64,000 nucleotides of DNA, taken from contig NZ_JAJFOW010000023.1 in NCBI RefSeq assembly GCF_020731285.1, forward strand, positions 1 through 64,000. Reading direction: 5' to 3'. The position numbers were made by a program, and so were the translations under genes. Of the stretch, positions 31,703-40,853 are shown in pieces (the stretch's first letter is position 1; every line of letters begins with the position of its first letter). Below the pieces are notes generated by a model that was not told where the DNA came from, ran no database searches, and worked only from the letters and a program-made list of their open reading frames with translations. Source of the DNA: Cohnella baijiui (GTDB lineage: Bacteria; Bacillota; Bacilli; Paenibacillales; Paenibacillaceae).

Positions 31703-33583
31703 ATGGCGAAGCAGCAATTCAAAGCCGAATCGAAACGATTGCTGGAGATGATGATCAACTCCATTTATACCCAGAAGGAGATTTTCCTCCGGGAACTCAT
31801 CTCCAATGCCAGCGACGCGATCGACAAGATCTACTACCGGGCGCTGACCGACGATCAACTCGTATTCGACAAATCGCAATATTACATCCGCGTAACGCCG
31901 GACAAGGAGAATCGTACGCTCACCCTTTCCGACACGGGGATCGGGATGTCCCGCGAAGACCTGGAAGAGCATCTCGGCGTCATCGCCAAGAGCGGCTCCC
32001 TGGCGTTCAAAAAGGAAAACGAAGCGCAAGACGGACACAACATCATCGGCCAATTCGGCGTCGGCTTCTACTCGGCGTTCATGGTCGCGGATACGGTTAC
32101 CGTCGTGAGCCGGGCGCTAGGCAGCGATCAAGCGTACAAGTGGGAGTCCACGGGCGCGGACGGGTACACCATCGAGCCGGCTAGCAAGGAGACGGTCGGT
32201 ACCGACATCGTCCTGAAGATCAAAGAGAACACCGAAGACGACCAGTACGACGAGTTCCTCGAGCCGTATCGCCTGCGCGCCATCATCAAGAAGTATTCCG
32301 ACTTCATCCGCTACCCGATCAAGATGGACATCGCGAGCAGCCGTCCGAAGGAAGGCGCAGAAGGCGAATTCGAGGACTACGTCGAAGAGCAGACGGTCAA
32401 CAGCATGGTCCCGATCTGGCGCAAAAACAAAAGCGAGCTGAAGCCCGAGGACTACGAAAACTTCTACAACGAGAAGCGGTACGGCTTCGACAAGCCGGTG
32501 AAGCATATCCATATCAGCGCGGACGGCTCCGTCGTCTACAACGCGATCCTCTTCATCCCGGAGAGCACGCCGTTCGACTACTATACGAAGGAGTACGAGA
32601 AGGGGCTCGAGCTGTACAGCAACGGCGTGCTGATCATGAACAAGTGCGCGGATCTGCTGCCCGACTACTTCGGCTTCGTCAAAGGGATGGTCGATTCGGA
32701 GAACCTCTCCCTGAACATCTCGCGGGAGATGCTCCAGCACGACAAGCAGCTCAGCCTGATCGCCAAGCATATCGCTAGCAAGATCAAGAGCGAATTGCTG
32801 AGCCTCCTCAAGAACGACCGGGAGAAATACGAAGCGTTCTACAAGTCGTTCGACCGACAGCTGAAGTTCGGCGTCTACAACGACTACGGCATGAACAAGG
32901 ACACGCTGCAGGATCTGCTGCTGTTCTCATCCTCCATGGAGAAGAAGCTGGTTTCGCTGGACGAGTACGTCTCCCGCATGCCGGAAGGCCAGAAGTACAT
33001 CTACTACGCCTCCGGCGAGTCGATCGACCGGATCGAGAAGCTGCCGCAAACCGAGCTCGTGGCGGACAAGGGCTATGAGATCCTTTACCTGACCGACGAC
33101 ATCGACGAATTCGCGATCAAGATGATCATGGCCTACAAGGAGAAGGAATTCCGTTCCGTCTCGAGCGGCGATCTCGGCATCGAGTCCGACGAGCAGGACA
33201 AGGAGACCCCGGCCGAGGAAGCGGGGAACCAGGAGCTGTTCGACCGGATGAACAGCCTTTTGGCCGGCAAGGTAAAGAAGGTCAAGGCGTCCAAGCGGCT
33301 CAAGACCCATCCCGTCTGCCTGTCCACGGAGGGCGAGGTCACGATCGAGATGGAGAAGATCCTGAAGGCGATGCCGAGCGGCCAAGACGTGCAGGCAGAG
33401 AAGGTGCTCGAGATCAACGTCAACCACGAGGTGTTCCAGTCTCTGAAGGCCGCCTTCGGCAAGGACGAGGAGAAGCTGAACCTCTACACCAACCTGCTGT
33501 ACAACCAAGCGCTGCTGATCGAAGGTCTGCCGATTCAGGACCCGGTTGCGTTCACGAACGACATTTGCAAGATCATGGCATAA
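31703..33583 (+). CDS. htpG: Molecular chaperone HtpG (bacterial Hsp90)
   Basis: A 626-residue Hsp90, the same length as Bacillus subtilis HtpG. The GHKL ATPase domain (about 1-215) has ELISNASDAIDKI (metal-binding Asn), DTGIGMSREDL, the GVIAKSGS lid region, and QFGVGFYSAFMVAD. The middle domain has YSNGVLIMNKCADLLPDYFGFVKGMVDSENLSLNISREMLQ with the catalytic Arg. The C-terminal dimerisation domain ends near residue 626. ATG 31703 follows AAGGAG by 11 nt. It is a single gene controlled by the CIRCE element upstream and closed by a strong terminator. Confidence 0.98.
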   Translation: MAKQQFKAESKRLLEMMINSIYTQKEIFLRELISNASDAIDKIYYRALTDDQLVFDKSQYYIRVTPDKENRTLTLSDTGIGMSREDLEEHLGVIAKSGSLAFKKENEAQDGHNIIGQFGVGFYSAFMVADTVTVVSRALGSDQAYKWESTGADGYTIEPASKETVGTDIVLKIKENTEDDQYDEFLEPYRLRAIIKKYSDFIRYPIKMDIASSRPKEGAEGEFEDYVEEQTVNSMVPIWRKNKSELKPEDYENFYNEKRYGFDKPVKHIHISADGSVVYNAILFIPESTPFDYYTKEYEKGLELYSNGVLIMNKCADLLPDYFGFVKGMVDSENLSLNISREMLQHDKQLSLIAKHIASKIKSELLSLLKNDREKYEAFYKSFDRQLKFGVYNDYGMNKDTLQDLLLFSSSMEKKLVSLDEYVSRMPEGQKYIYYASGESIDRIEKLPQTELVADKGYEILYLTDDIDEFAIKMIMAYKEKEFRSVSSGDLGIESDEQDKETPAEEAGNQELFDRMNSLLAGKVKKVKASKRLKTHPVCLSTEGEVTIEMEKILKAMPSGQDVQAEKVLEINVNHEVFQSLKAAFGKDEEKLNLYTNLLYNQALLIEGLPIQDPVAFTNDICKIMA

Positions 33584-33607
33584 ATCGCGACATTTGCGCG
33601 AGAGGAG

Positions 33608-33648
33608 CGGCACGGTCTGGGAGAGATGCAGACCGCGCCGTTTTTTTT
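33608..33648 (+). terminator. Rho-independent terminator of htpG
   Basis: CGGCACGGTCTG (33608-33619) pairs with CAGACCGCGCCG (33629-33640), one wobble or mismatch, and eight T residues follow (33641-33648). Confidence 0.93.
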
Positions 33649-34024
33649 ATAGGGGGTCGTCGTCAACATCCGCGTCTGCCTCACATACGCTGCGGTAACG
33701 GATAACCAAGTTAGGATACTTGTTCCAAATATTACTCCGATCCCCATTGCCATAAAAAAGATAGATCGAATCGATAATGTGCATCACGTCTGATTGAGAC
33801 ATCTGATAATATAGCGGCAATCGGATCAACCGTTCGCTTTCTTGGGTCGTATAGATGTCTTTCCCCGCAAATCTGCCCATCAGGCGTCCAGCGTTGGAGC
33901 TGTGCAAAGGGACATAATGAAACACGCTGTAAATATGGCGATCCCTAAAAAAGCGAACATGGAAGCGCCATCCGGAAACACGACGAAGGATCCCCACGTA
34001 GAGCGGGCAGCCTGCACTAACCAA
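33647..34024 (-). pseudogene. Remnant of a WecE/RffA-type sugar aminotransferase
   Basis: The minus-strand frame reads RDRHIYSVFHYVPLHSSNAG, then DIYTTQESERLIRLPLYY and ends near VMHIIDSIYLFYGN. This matches the C-terminal part of DegT/DnrJ/EryC1 aminotransferases of the RffA/WecE type (dTDP-4-amino-4,6-dideoxygalactose transaminase). The first 280 or so residues, including the PLP lysine, are absent. A frame change near a run of six T (minus strand, about 33950) and an unrelated extension past FYGN show decay. There is no start or ribosome site. Confidence 0.75.
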
Positions 34025-34052
34025 TCGGGATAGGCAATCCCTTGTTGGTTCG

Positions 34053-34090
34053 GAAAAACGAGGCTGGCCGGATTAAACCGGCCAACCTCG
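34053..34090 (-). terminator. Terminator of the giant secreted protein gene
   Basis: Read leftward, CGAGGTTGGCCGG (34090-34078) pairs with CCGGCCAGCCTCG (34071-34059) and is followed by TTTTTCC. The stem is 12-13 bp with one mismatch. It lies 8 nt after the stop codon. Confidence 0.85.
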
Positions 34091-34097
34091 CCAGAAC

Positions 34098-37000
34098 TTA
34101 AGGGATCAGCAGCGCCGAAGCATTCTGGGCGTACCATCGGACGAGGTAATCGTTCGGATGGTTGACGTTGTTCGCGGTCATGTCGAGGAAGCTCTTGTGC
34201 TGCAGCAGCTCCCTATGAATGCCGGTCATGTCCATGACCACCGTCCCCCCGTACGTGCTAGCGAGATGACCCAAAGCCGTCTTGTAATCCGCCTGGTTGC
34301 CCGCGAATGTAGTGGAGCAAGCCGCGTCCCCGCAGACGCCTTCCCGCGCAAGCGTCGTCGCGACGAGGATGAATTCCGCGTTGGCGTTGGCGGCGAGCAC
34401 GTCGTCCATGATGGACTTCACGTTGCTCTCGAACGTGGCAGGCGGCACCTGGTACGTGCCGTCGTTCATGCCGAAAGCGATGATGACCAGATCGGGATTT
34501 TCGGCCGCTACCCGACCGGCGTTTGACGCTCCCCAGGCCGAAACCTGACCGCCCATCGACGGGTTCGCCAGCGAAACTTCGGAGCCGAAGGCATCGTGCA
34601 GCTGCCGGACGAATAACCGGCCCCAGCTCGGCATGTAAGGAGATCCTCCGGAATAACCCGAGGCGTTGCTGCCTACGGAAATACTGTCCCCGAATAAGAC
34701 AACTTTGAGCGGCGCGCCGGCGGCCAGCTTGGCAGCCGTCTTCGGCAGGTCGGCTCCTGCATACTGCGGAACGAGGCCGCCCCAAGGCTCGCTCTTCGTG
34801 TACGTAACGGCCAACTGCCGGCTCGAGATGTCCGTGCCCTCCCGGTACAGAATGTATTGGGAACCCGGCCTGTACATCGACCAGCCGGATTGGTAAGCGG
34901 CAGGGTACAGCTCGCTTGTCGTCATGAAGCCCGCTTTCGTGCCGGGAAGCAATTTCAGCTTGCCGGATGCCGCGTCGTATACCCAGTCTTTCCCCTCCAC
35001 GAATTCCGTTCCCAAAGTTGCGTCCTTGACCGACAAAATGCCGATCGGCGTGTAGTGCAGCTTCGCTTCCGGCTGGCTGCCGTTGTCCGATACGAGCATC
35101 ACCGATTCGTTATAGATCGTGTTGGAGGACCAGAGCGGCGCCATCGCCTCGTTCGGATCGTACCCGGGCCGGGCAGTCCCGTCGGCATCGATCTTGACAT
35201 AGTCGAGCTCGATCGTGCCGTTCGAGGCACTGTTCGCGGGCGCCAGCCGCAATTGCCGGATTACGCCCTTCCAGTTCGGATCGGCGGACAGATCGATGAC
35301 GTACTCGGTATACCCGTCGTCGTGCGGCCGGATGCCGAACAGCTTGTATTTGGCCAAGTCCCACACAGTGTCGTCGTCACGAAGCCAGTACAGTTCGGCT
35401 TCGTTGTCCGCCGTGTTGTTCTTCATGCTGATTTTCACGTAAGCGTAGCGAGACGCGTCGATATTCAGGTTATCCGGAGACTGCAGGTAAGGATCGGCTC
35501 CAGTAACCGTTAAGTAGTACGTGTTCGAATAAATGTAGCCCGTCAGGCTCTGCATCAACGTCCATCCTTGCGCATTGCCCGGACTGAAGGTCGAGAAGTA
35601 GGCCGATGACGGAGCGGGATCGTTCGGATCGCCGTAGACGGCGATTTCGTTTAGCTGGTTCGTACCGTCGCCGCTGTAGGAGGATTTCATATAAAGCCGA
35701 ATATACCGCGCCCGTGCTTCTCCGACATCGATGATTTCCCGTCCCTGCGTCAAGTAGCCGGCGGCGAGCCGATCGTAACGGACGCCATCGACCGATCCGA
35801 GCACGATCGCTTCGGCCGGGCCGAGCGGGTAAGCGCCCGTCCGCGAATCGACCGCGATCTTTCGCACGGTCCGGGAAGCGCCCAGGTCGACCGTCACCGT
35901 CTGCGGATGGCTCTCCGAGGGCTCTGTGCCGACATAGAATCCTGCGTTATCGTCGTATAGGCCGTCATTCAAATGTTCGGGCGCGTACGGCGAGATGACG
36001 GAAGAGGCGGAGACGGACGCCATCGGCAGCCGGTTATCGCTACCTGAGCCTATGGGACCGAAAAACTCGGTTTCCCGGATTTGCACATTTTCCGCGTCGT
36101 ACCCGGATTTGAACAGCAGCTTGACGAACCGGGCGTCCGCCTGGCCAAAAGAAAAGCTCTGGTCGGCATTGGCAGCGATGTAATCGGCAACTTTCGTATA
36201 ACGGATCCCGTCGGCGGACAATTGGATTTCCGTATCCTTGTTCCCGTAATTCGCCCGCGGCGAGATTCGGACCATCCCCAGCTTGCGGAGCTGTCCCAGA
36301 TCGTATACGAGCCATTGCGGATTTTCGGCGGAAGCCGGCTTGCCGCTCACCCAGAAGCCGTCGTTCGGCAAGTCCTTCACCCCGTCCAGCGTCCTGGCCG
36401 GGTTGTAGGAGTAATAACCTTGCGTGCTGGAGGCCTGCACCGTTTTGGCAGTGATCTCCTTGTAGCCGCTCTCCCGCGCCGCAGTCGCGTAGACGGCCAT
36501 CTCGGCGATGCCCACGTCGTTCCAGCCGTAGGACGAACGGATATTCAGCTTGACATAGCGGGCCGCGGTCGGCTGGAACGTGTGCAGTTGGCCGTTGTTC
36601 TCGCTCGTGACCGTATAGGCGAAGCTGTAGTTGTTGCCATCGGCGGACAACAGGATGTCGATATCCTTCGGGCCTTGATTCGGTACCGGCTGGATCTCGA
36701 CCCGGTTGACGCGATGAGTGGACCCCAGATCGTACACGATCGATTGGGGGGCCGGCTCCGTCGGGTAAGCGTCGCTGCGCCAGTACGTATCTTCCCGCAA
36801 GTCATGCAAGTTCGCGGCGGGGAACCCGGCCTTCTGCGAAGCGTAGGACACGCTTGCCGGAGCAACCCGCTTGGAATCGTCCTCCGACTCCGGTCCGTAC
36901 AGCTGCAGTTCCCGGATTTGCACGGTGGTGTCCGCAGAGTACGAGGAAGTGACATGCAACTTGACGAATTGCGCCCGTACAGGTTGGTCGAAATACACAA

Positions 37001-39584
37001 CCTTGCGGCTATTCGGCAGCGTTCCGCTCCATACGGGCGCATAGTTGACGCCATCGCTCGACTCCGAGACCGCCGTGTTCTTCGGGCCGAAACCTTGCCG
37101 CGGATCGATGACGACGGCATGGATGACCCGTTCCTTGCCGGTATTGGCGATGATCGTCTGGATGGGAGCCGGCGTGCTGGCCCAGAAGCCGTGATCTTCG
37201 CTGCCGATCATGCCGTCGATCATGTTCTCGCGGGGGTAATCCCCATTTTGGTTCGTGGTCAGCACATCGTAAATGGGAATCGGACTGGCCGTCCGGTAGT
37301 GCGTGACCTCCGCCGGAAGAGTGACCGGCGTCGCAATCGCGTCGGTGATCGTATCCCGCGCTCCGGGCGTGCCGGAGGACGGATTCCCGTAGTATTTCGT
37401 GAACTGCAGCACCTCGGCGTTGCCGGTTAACGACGGGGAGAATTCTATGCGCGGATTGACGCCCCCGGATTCGTCATACTGGGAGTCCATCAGGTTTTTG
37501 CCGCTGTAGGAGACGACGAGCTTCTTTCCGTTGGCGGCGTTTGTGCCCGCATAGGTGGCCGCGACGCTCGGCTCGAACCGGATGTTTCGCCGGATGCCCG
37601 CGGAATCGGCGTAATCGGACAGGATGTTCGGCATGATCTCGTCAAAGAATGCGTTGTTCTGCACACGCGTCGTGGTGAACAGCACGCTGCCCGCGCCGTA
37701 AGGGGACTCGGCGACGAGCGTGTTGCCGGTCCCGTCCTCCACGACAGGAACGGCGCCCGGCGCCAGCGAGACGAACGCCTTGTCGATAGCGGGAATGGCG
37801 CCCTGATCCGCCGTCGTCAACGACGTGAGCCAGGCCGGCTTGCCGCCGGCAATGCGCCAGTTGCGGCTGGCCGTCGCCGTCACCGCCGTGCCTCCACTGA
37901 GGCCCAGGCTCCAGTTCGACGGGTCGGAGGCATTCGGCGACGCAAGCCGCCGGTCGCCGTCGATTTGGTACGTGAGCGCTCCCTCTCCGAACGTGACGAG
38001 TTTGCCTCCGTTATGCACCCATTCCTTGATTTTATCGCCTACCGTCTTCAACGTGACGGTGCTCGACGTGTTCGGGACGATGAGCACCTTGTAACGGCTC
38101 AGAATATCGTCCAGAATGAGCTGTTCGTCCACGACATCCGGCGTCGTCAAGTATCGGGTCCATGAAGCGTAAGCGCCGTATGCGCCGTGGGTCATCTCGG
38201 CGTCATAGACGAGGCTGACGTCACGGTTCGTCTTGTCGCTTCCCCGGTACCAGGACGTATAGTGCGATTGGAAGAAAGCGACCTCGCTCGACTCGTAAGC
38301 CGGCCGATACTGCTTGACCGTTTTGTGAAGGCTTTTCAAATAATAGTATGGCTTCGTCTTCTCGAAGCTGCCCGTCCAGGAGGCGGTGTTCCAATCGAAG
38401 CCCTTGAACAGCCACTCCACATAGGCGTAATGCATCGTATCGGCGCCGGACATCAACAGATTGGCCGCGTTCTGCCTCTGCTGGTTGTACGAGACGGCAG
38501 GGATGCCGCCATCACCTTCTCCCCAGATTTTGACCCCGTACTGGCTGCCGATCGTCGTGCTGTGGCGCATCGAGGACAAGTTCTCGTTGTTCGTGTCGTC
38601 GAAAAAGGAAGCATGTCCGCCGCTCGCCAGCAGCTTCAGCAGGTCGGCCGTCGACGCGGAGAAAGCGGCGGAATTCGGATTGGAGCCCATCTTGGCGCCG
38701 CCGATCTTGATTCCGACGGGCTTGGCGGTCGCGTTCTTGGCCGTCGTGAGCCACCTCTCCATGACGCCGTACAGGAAGGCGTGCCGCCACGTCACGAAAT
38801 CCGACCAGCTTCGGCGCAAATCGATCGCGGTTTCCCCCAGCGCGTAGTCCGGCAGAGGAGGCTGCACATCGTTCCAGCCGGCATAAGATGAGCCCCAAGC
38901 CGCATTCAGCGCGCCCACGTTCGGGTAGACGGTCTGCAGGTAAGAACGGAACGCCGCCTTGGCATTGGGATCGTAGCTGTAGAACTTCGGTTGGGCGTAA
39001 TTGTCGGTCAACATCTCCACTTCCCCGTAATAACCCGGCCCGTCGATGTAAAACCCGTAGACGCCGGCATCGCCGTCATAGTGTCCGACCACCGCTTGGA
39101 CGAAGCTGTCGTAACCGTTCTGCAGCGCGGGCAGATACGCGTTGAAGCGATTCGCAATGGTCGAGCCGTCCTCCGCCACGTAGTCCGCGTAATACTCCGG
39201 CCACCAATCCTGTCGAAACGAGCCGTTCAGGGTAACCTCCAGCACGACCCGGATGCCCTTCGCTTTCCAGCGGCGAATTTGCGCGTCGAGCAGGGAGAAT
39301 TCGTACGTGCCTTTGGCGCTCATGACGCCGTCGCCGCCTGGATTCGGATGCGCCAACGGATCGTTCGCCACCGCCTTCAGCTCCACTACGTCGACTCCCG
39401 CATCGGCCAAGTCCTGTATAGCCGAATCGGGGAAGCTCCACATGTCCGGAATGGCGGCGAGCAGCCCGGCCCGCGGCTCCGCGGCCGTCAGCGCCGCGGT
39501 TTGGCCGCCTGCCGACGCCGTCAGCGCCCCGAACGGCAGCCAGCCGATGGCGGTCAGCAAGATCAAGGCAATCACCTTTCTCAT
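34098..39584 (-). CDS. Giant secreted GH42-like hydrolase with CBM32-like repeats and SGNH esterase domain
   Basis: About 1828 residues, exported (signal MRKVIALILLTAIGWLPFG..ALTASA). Residues about 35-700 resemble GH42-type TIM-barrel glycosidases plus their flanking domain: GFYIDGPGYYGEVEM (about 175-190) and KIWGEGDGG (about 350) hold candidate catalytic Glu. Four discoidin (F5/8 type C, CBM32-like) domains follow at about 765-895, 900-1030, 1040-1178 and 1181-1320, then a beta-sandwich (about 1325-1470). The C-terminus (about 1620-1828) is an SGNH/GDSL hydrolase with VLFGDSISVG (Ser), GMND (Asn) and NHPNDY (His). AAGGAGG is 3 nt from ATG 39590 and 9 nt from ATG 39584; I use the latter. 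It should cut and deacylate an extracellular polysaccharide for importer module C. Confidence 0.85.
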   Translation of the reverse strand: MRKVIALILLTAIGWLPFGALTASAGGQTAALTAAEPRAGLLAAIPDMWSFPDSAIQDLADAGVDVVELKAVANDPLAHPNPGGDGVMSAKGTYEFSLLDAQIRRWKAKGIRVVLEVTLNGSFRQDWWPEYYADYVAEDGSTIANRFNAYLPALQNGYDSFVQAVVGHYDGDAGVYGFYIDGPGYYGEVEMLTDNYAQPKFYSYDPNAKAAFRSYLQTVYPNVGALNAAWGSSYAGWNDVQPPLPDYALGETAIDLRRSWSDFVTWRHAFLYGVMERWLTTAKNATAKPVGIKIGGAKMGSNPNSAAFSASTADLLKLLASGGHASFFDDTNNENLSSMRHSTTIGSQYGVKIWGEGDGGIPAVSYNQQRQNAANLLMSGADTMHYAYVEWLFKGFDWNTASWTGSFEKTKPYYYLKSLHKTVKQYRPAYESSEVAFFQSHYTSWYRGSDKTNRDVSLVYDAEMTHGAYGAYASWTRYLTTPDVVDEQLILDDILSRYKVLIVPNTSSTVTLKTVGDKIKEWVHNGGKLVTFGEGALTYQIDGDRRLASPNASDPSNWSLGLSGGTAVTATASRNWRIAGGKPAWLTSLTTADQGAIPAIDKAFVSLAPGAVPVVEDGTGNTLVAESPYGAGSVLFTTTRVQNNAFFDEIMPNILSDYADSAGIRRNIRFEPSVAATYAGTNAANGKKLVVSYSGKNLMDSQYDESGGVNPRIEFSPSLTGNAEVLQFTKYYGNPSSGTPGARDTITDAIATPVTLPAEVTHYRTASPIPIYDVLTTNQNGDYPRENMIDGMIGSEDHGFWASTPAPIQTIIANTGKERVIHAVVIDPRQGFGPKNTAVSESSDGVNYAPVWSGTLPNSRKVVYFDQPVRAQFVKLHVTSSYSADTTVQIRELQLYGPESEDDSKRVAPASVSYASQKAGFPAANLHDLREDTYWRSDAYPTEPAPQSIVYDLGSTHRVNRVEIQPVPNQGPKDIDILLSADGNNYSFAYTVTSENNGQLHTFQPTAARYVKLNIRSSYGWNDVGIAEMAVYATAARESGYKEITAKTVQASSTQGYYSYNPARTLDGVKDLPNDGFWVSGKPASAENPQWLVYDLGQLRKLGMVRISPRANYGNKDTEIQLSADGIRYTKVADYIAANADQSFSFGQADARFVKLLFKSGYDAENVQIRETEFFGPIGSGSDNRLPMASVSASSVISPYAPEHLNDGLYDDNAGFYVGTEPSESHPQTVTVDLGASRTVRKIAVDSRTGAYPLGPAEAIVLGSVDGVRYDRLAAGYLTQGREIIDVGEARARYIRLYMKSSYSGDGTNQLNEIAVYGDPNDPAPSSAYFSTFSPGNAQGWTLMQSLTGYIYSNTYYLTVTGADPYLQSPDNLNIDASRYAYVKISMKNNTADNEAELYWLRDDDTVWDLAKYKLFGIRPHDDGYTEYVIDLSADPNWKGVIRQLRLAPANSASNGTIELDYVKIDADGTARPGYDPNEAMAPLWSSNTIYNESVMLVSDNGSQPEAKLHYTPIGILSVKDATLGTEFVEGKDWVYDAASGKLKLLPGTKAGFMTTSELYPAAYQSGWSMYRPGSQYILYREGTDISSRQLAVTYTKSEPWGGLVPQYAGADLPKTAAKLAAGAPLKVVLFGDSISVGSNASGYSGGSPYMPSWGRLFVRQLHDAFGSEVSLANPSMGGQVSAWGASNAGRVAAENPDLVIIAFGMNDGTYQVPPATFESNVKSIMDDVLAANANAEFILVATTLAREGVCGDAACSTTFAGNQADYKTALGHLASTYGGTVVMDMTGIHRELLQHKSFLDMTANNVNHPNDYLVRWYAQNASALLIP

Positions 39585-39612
39585 TGTCATTTTCCTCCTT
39601 CGATCCCTATGT

Positions 39613-39668
39613 TGTAAGCCCTTACAAATTACTGAGCCTATTATAGTCGGGACCAAGGAGAATGTATT
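39613..39668 (-). promoter_or_regulatory. Promoter and operator of the giant secreted protein gene
   Basis: On the minus strand AATACA (39668-39663), a 17-nt spacer and TATAAT (39645-39640) are followed by TGTAAGGGCTTACA (39626-39613), which starts 19 nt after the -10 start. The same layout with nearly the same operator occurs at 40764-40819. The operator resembles a cre site but lacks the central CG. Confidence 0.7.
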
Positions 39669-39697
39669 TACACGACGTATTGTTGTTGCGGTAAACC

Positions 39698-39721
39698 GAC
39701 GGGGCCGCAAGCCGCCCCGTC
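39698..39721 (-). terminator. Hairpin after the AraC regulator gene
   Basis: GACGGGGC (39698-39705) and GCCCCGTC (39714-39721) form an 8-bp stem with an 8-nt loop. Read leftward it is followed by GGTTTACC. It separates the regulator transcript from the promoter of the giant gene. Confidence 0.55.
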
Positions 39722-39772
39722 TTCCCGAAGCCGGACGTTCGATTTGCACCTGATCGACATCCGGATTTCCCG

Positions 39773-40639
39773 CTACCGTTCATTCTCCGCTTGGCCGCCG
39801 TTCAGCCTCCACTTCGACGGACTGACGCCGTACGTATTTTTGAACACCCGGCTGAAATAATGGATGCTCTGATAACCGGTCAGCTTGACGATGTCTTGGA
39901 TCGGCAAGTCCGTGCAGCTCAAATGGCTGACGGCGGCGTTCATCCGCAGATTGTTCAAATACTGGAACGGAGTCATCCCTTTCATCTGCTTGAACACCCG
40001 GATCAAATAGGACGGATTAAGATGAATCCGGTCGGTCAGATCCTTCATCGTAATGTTCTCCCGGTAATAGGACTCCATGAAGTGCATCAAATGCTCGACG
40101 GCTTCCTCGGTCTCGGACTTGGCGACTTCCGATTCGCCCCGTTCCTTCTTATCGGGTTTGACCCCGGCATGCACGGATAACGACACGATATGGCGCACGA
40201 GCACGACGACCTTCTGCATCTCGGCCGTAACGAGCCGGTTCAGCAAGCCGTTGTCGATCGACAGCTCCGATTCGAAATGGTTGCGGATCAGGTTCATCGT
40301 TTGAATGACGGCGGACAAGGCATAGGAGGGCGACTGCATCCCGCTCTGCATGTCGTTCCAACGGATGATTTCCGACAGGCTGAGGAAAGGATCGTGCTGC
40401 ATATCGGCTTCCATGAACAGAAAGCTGTACTGCGTCGATATTTTCGCAAGCTGATGCGGGGTGTTCGGCGTCATGAAAAAGAGCGCGGGCCCCTTCGTCT
40501 CATATACGTGGTTCATCCACGTCAATTGGATTTCGCCGGAGGAGATGTACAGGATCTCGTGATGATAGGGGTGGATGCCGCCGCTCTCGTAGCGCTGCGG
40601 GGAGGTGAACGTGATATTGCCGTATTTGCGGATGTGCAT
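39773..40639 (-). CDS. AraC-family regulator with cupin-like sensor domain
   Basis: A 288-residue transcription factor. The N-terminal half is an AraC-binding cupin domain (HPYHHEILYISSGEIQLTW; FFMTPNTPHQLAK). The C-terminus holds two HTH motifs (MKDLTDRIHLNPSYLIRVFKQMKGMTPFQYLNNLRMNAAV and IQDIVKLTGYQSIHYFSRVFKNTYGVSPSKWR). GGAGG lies 8 nt before ATG 40639. It sits between, and divergent from, the importer operon and upstream of the giant gene, both of which share an operator, so it is the obvious candidate regulator of module C. The effector is unknown. Confidence 0.9.
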   Translation of the reverse strand: MHIRKYGNITFTSPQRYESGGIHPYHHEILYISSGEIQLTWMNHVYETKGPALFFMTPNTPHQLAKISTQYSFLFMEADMQHDPFLSLSEIIRWNDMQSGMQSPSYALSAVIQTMNLIRNHFESELSIDNGLLNRLVTAEMQKVVVLVRHIVSLSVHAGVKPDKKERGESEVAKSETEEAVEHLMHFMESYYRENITMKDLTDRIHLNPSYLIRVFKQMKGMTPFQYLNNLRMNAAVSHLSCTDLPIQDIVKLTGYQSIHYFSRVFKNTYGVSPSKWRLNGGQAENER

Positions 40640-40763
40640 CGGAAGGCCTCCGTTCAGCTGCAAAATTCGAAAAGTCAACCAAATACAAATAGATTTCGAA
40701 ATATGCCCGATTATACACCTCTAAAAATACCGGACGTCTTCGTAAACAACAAGATTAAATGCA

Positions 40764-40819
40764 AATACAGAAATCCTCCACCAGATTATAATGGGATGGC
40801 AACGTTGTAAAGGCTTACA
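40764..40819 (+). promoter_or_regulatory. Promoter and operator of importer module C
   Basis: AATACA (40764-40769), a 17-nt spacer and TATAAT (40787-40792) are followed by TGTAAAGGCTTACA (40806-40819), which starts 19 nt after the -10 start. This is the same layout as at 39613-39668. A weak -35 with a perfect -10 suggests activator help; the operator could bind a repressor at the transcription start. Confidence 0.7.
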
Positions 40820-40853
40820 ATTTCCGATGGCACGAGAGGGGGTGAGACTACGC

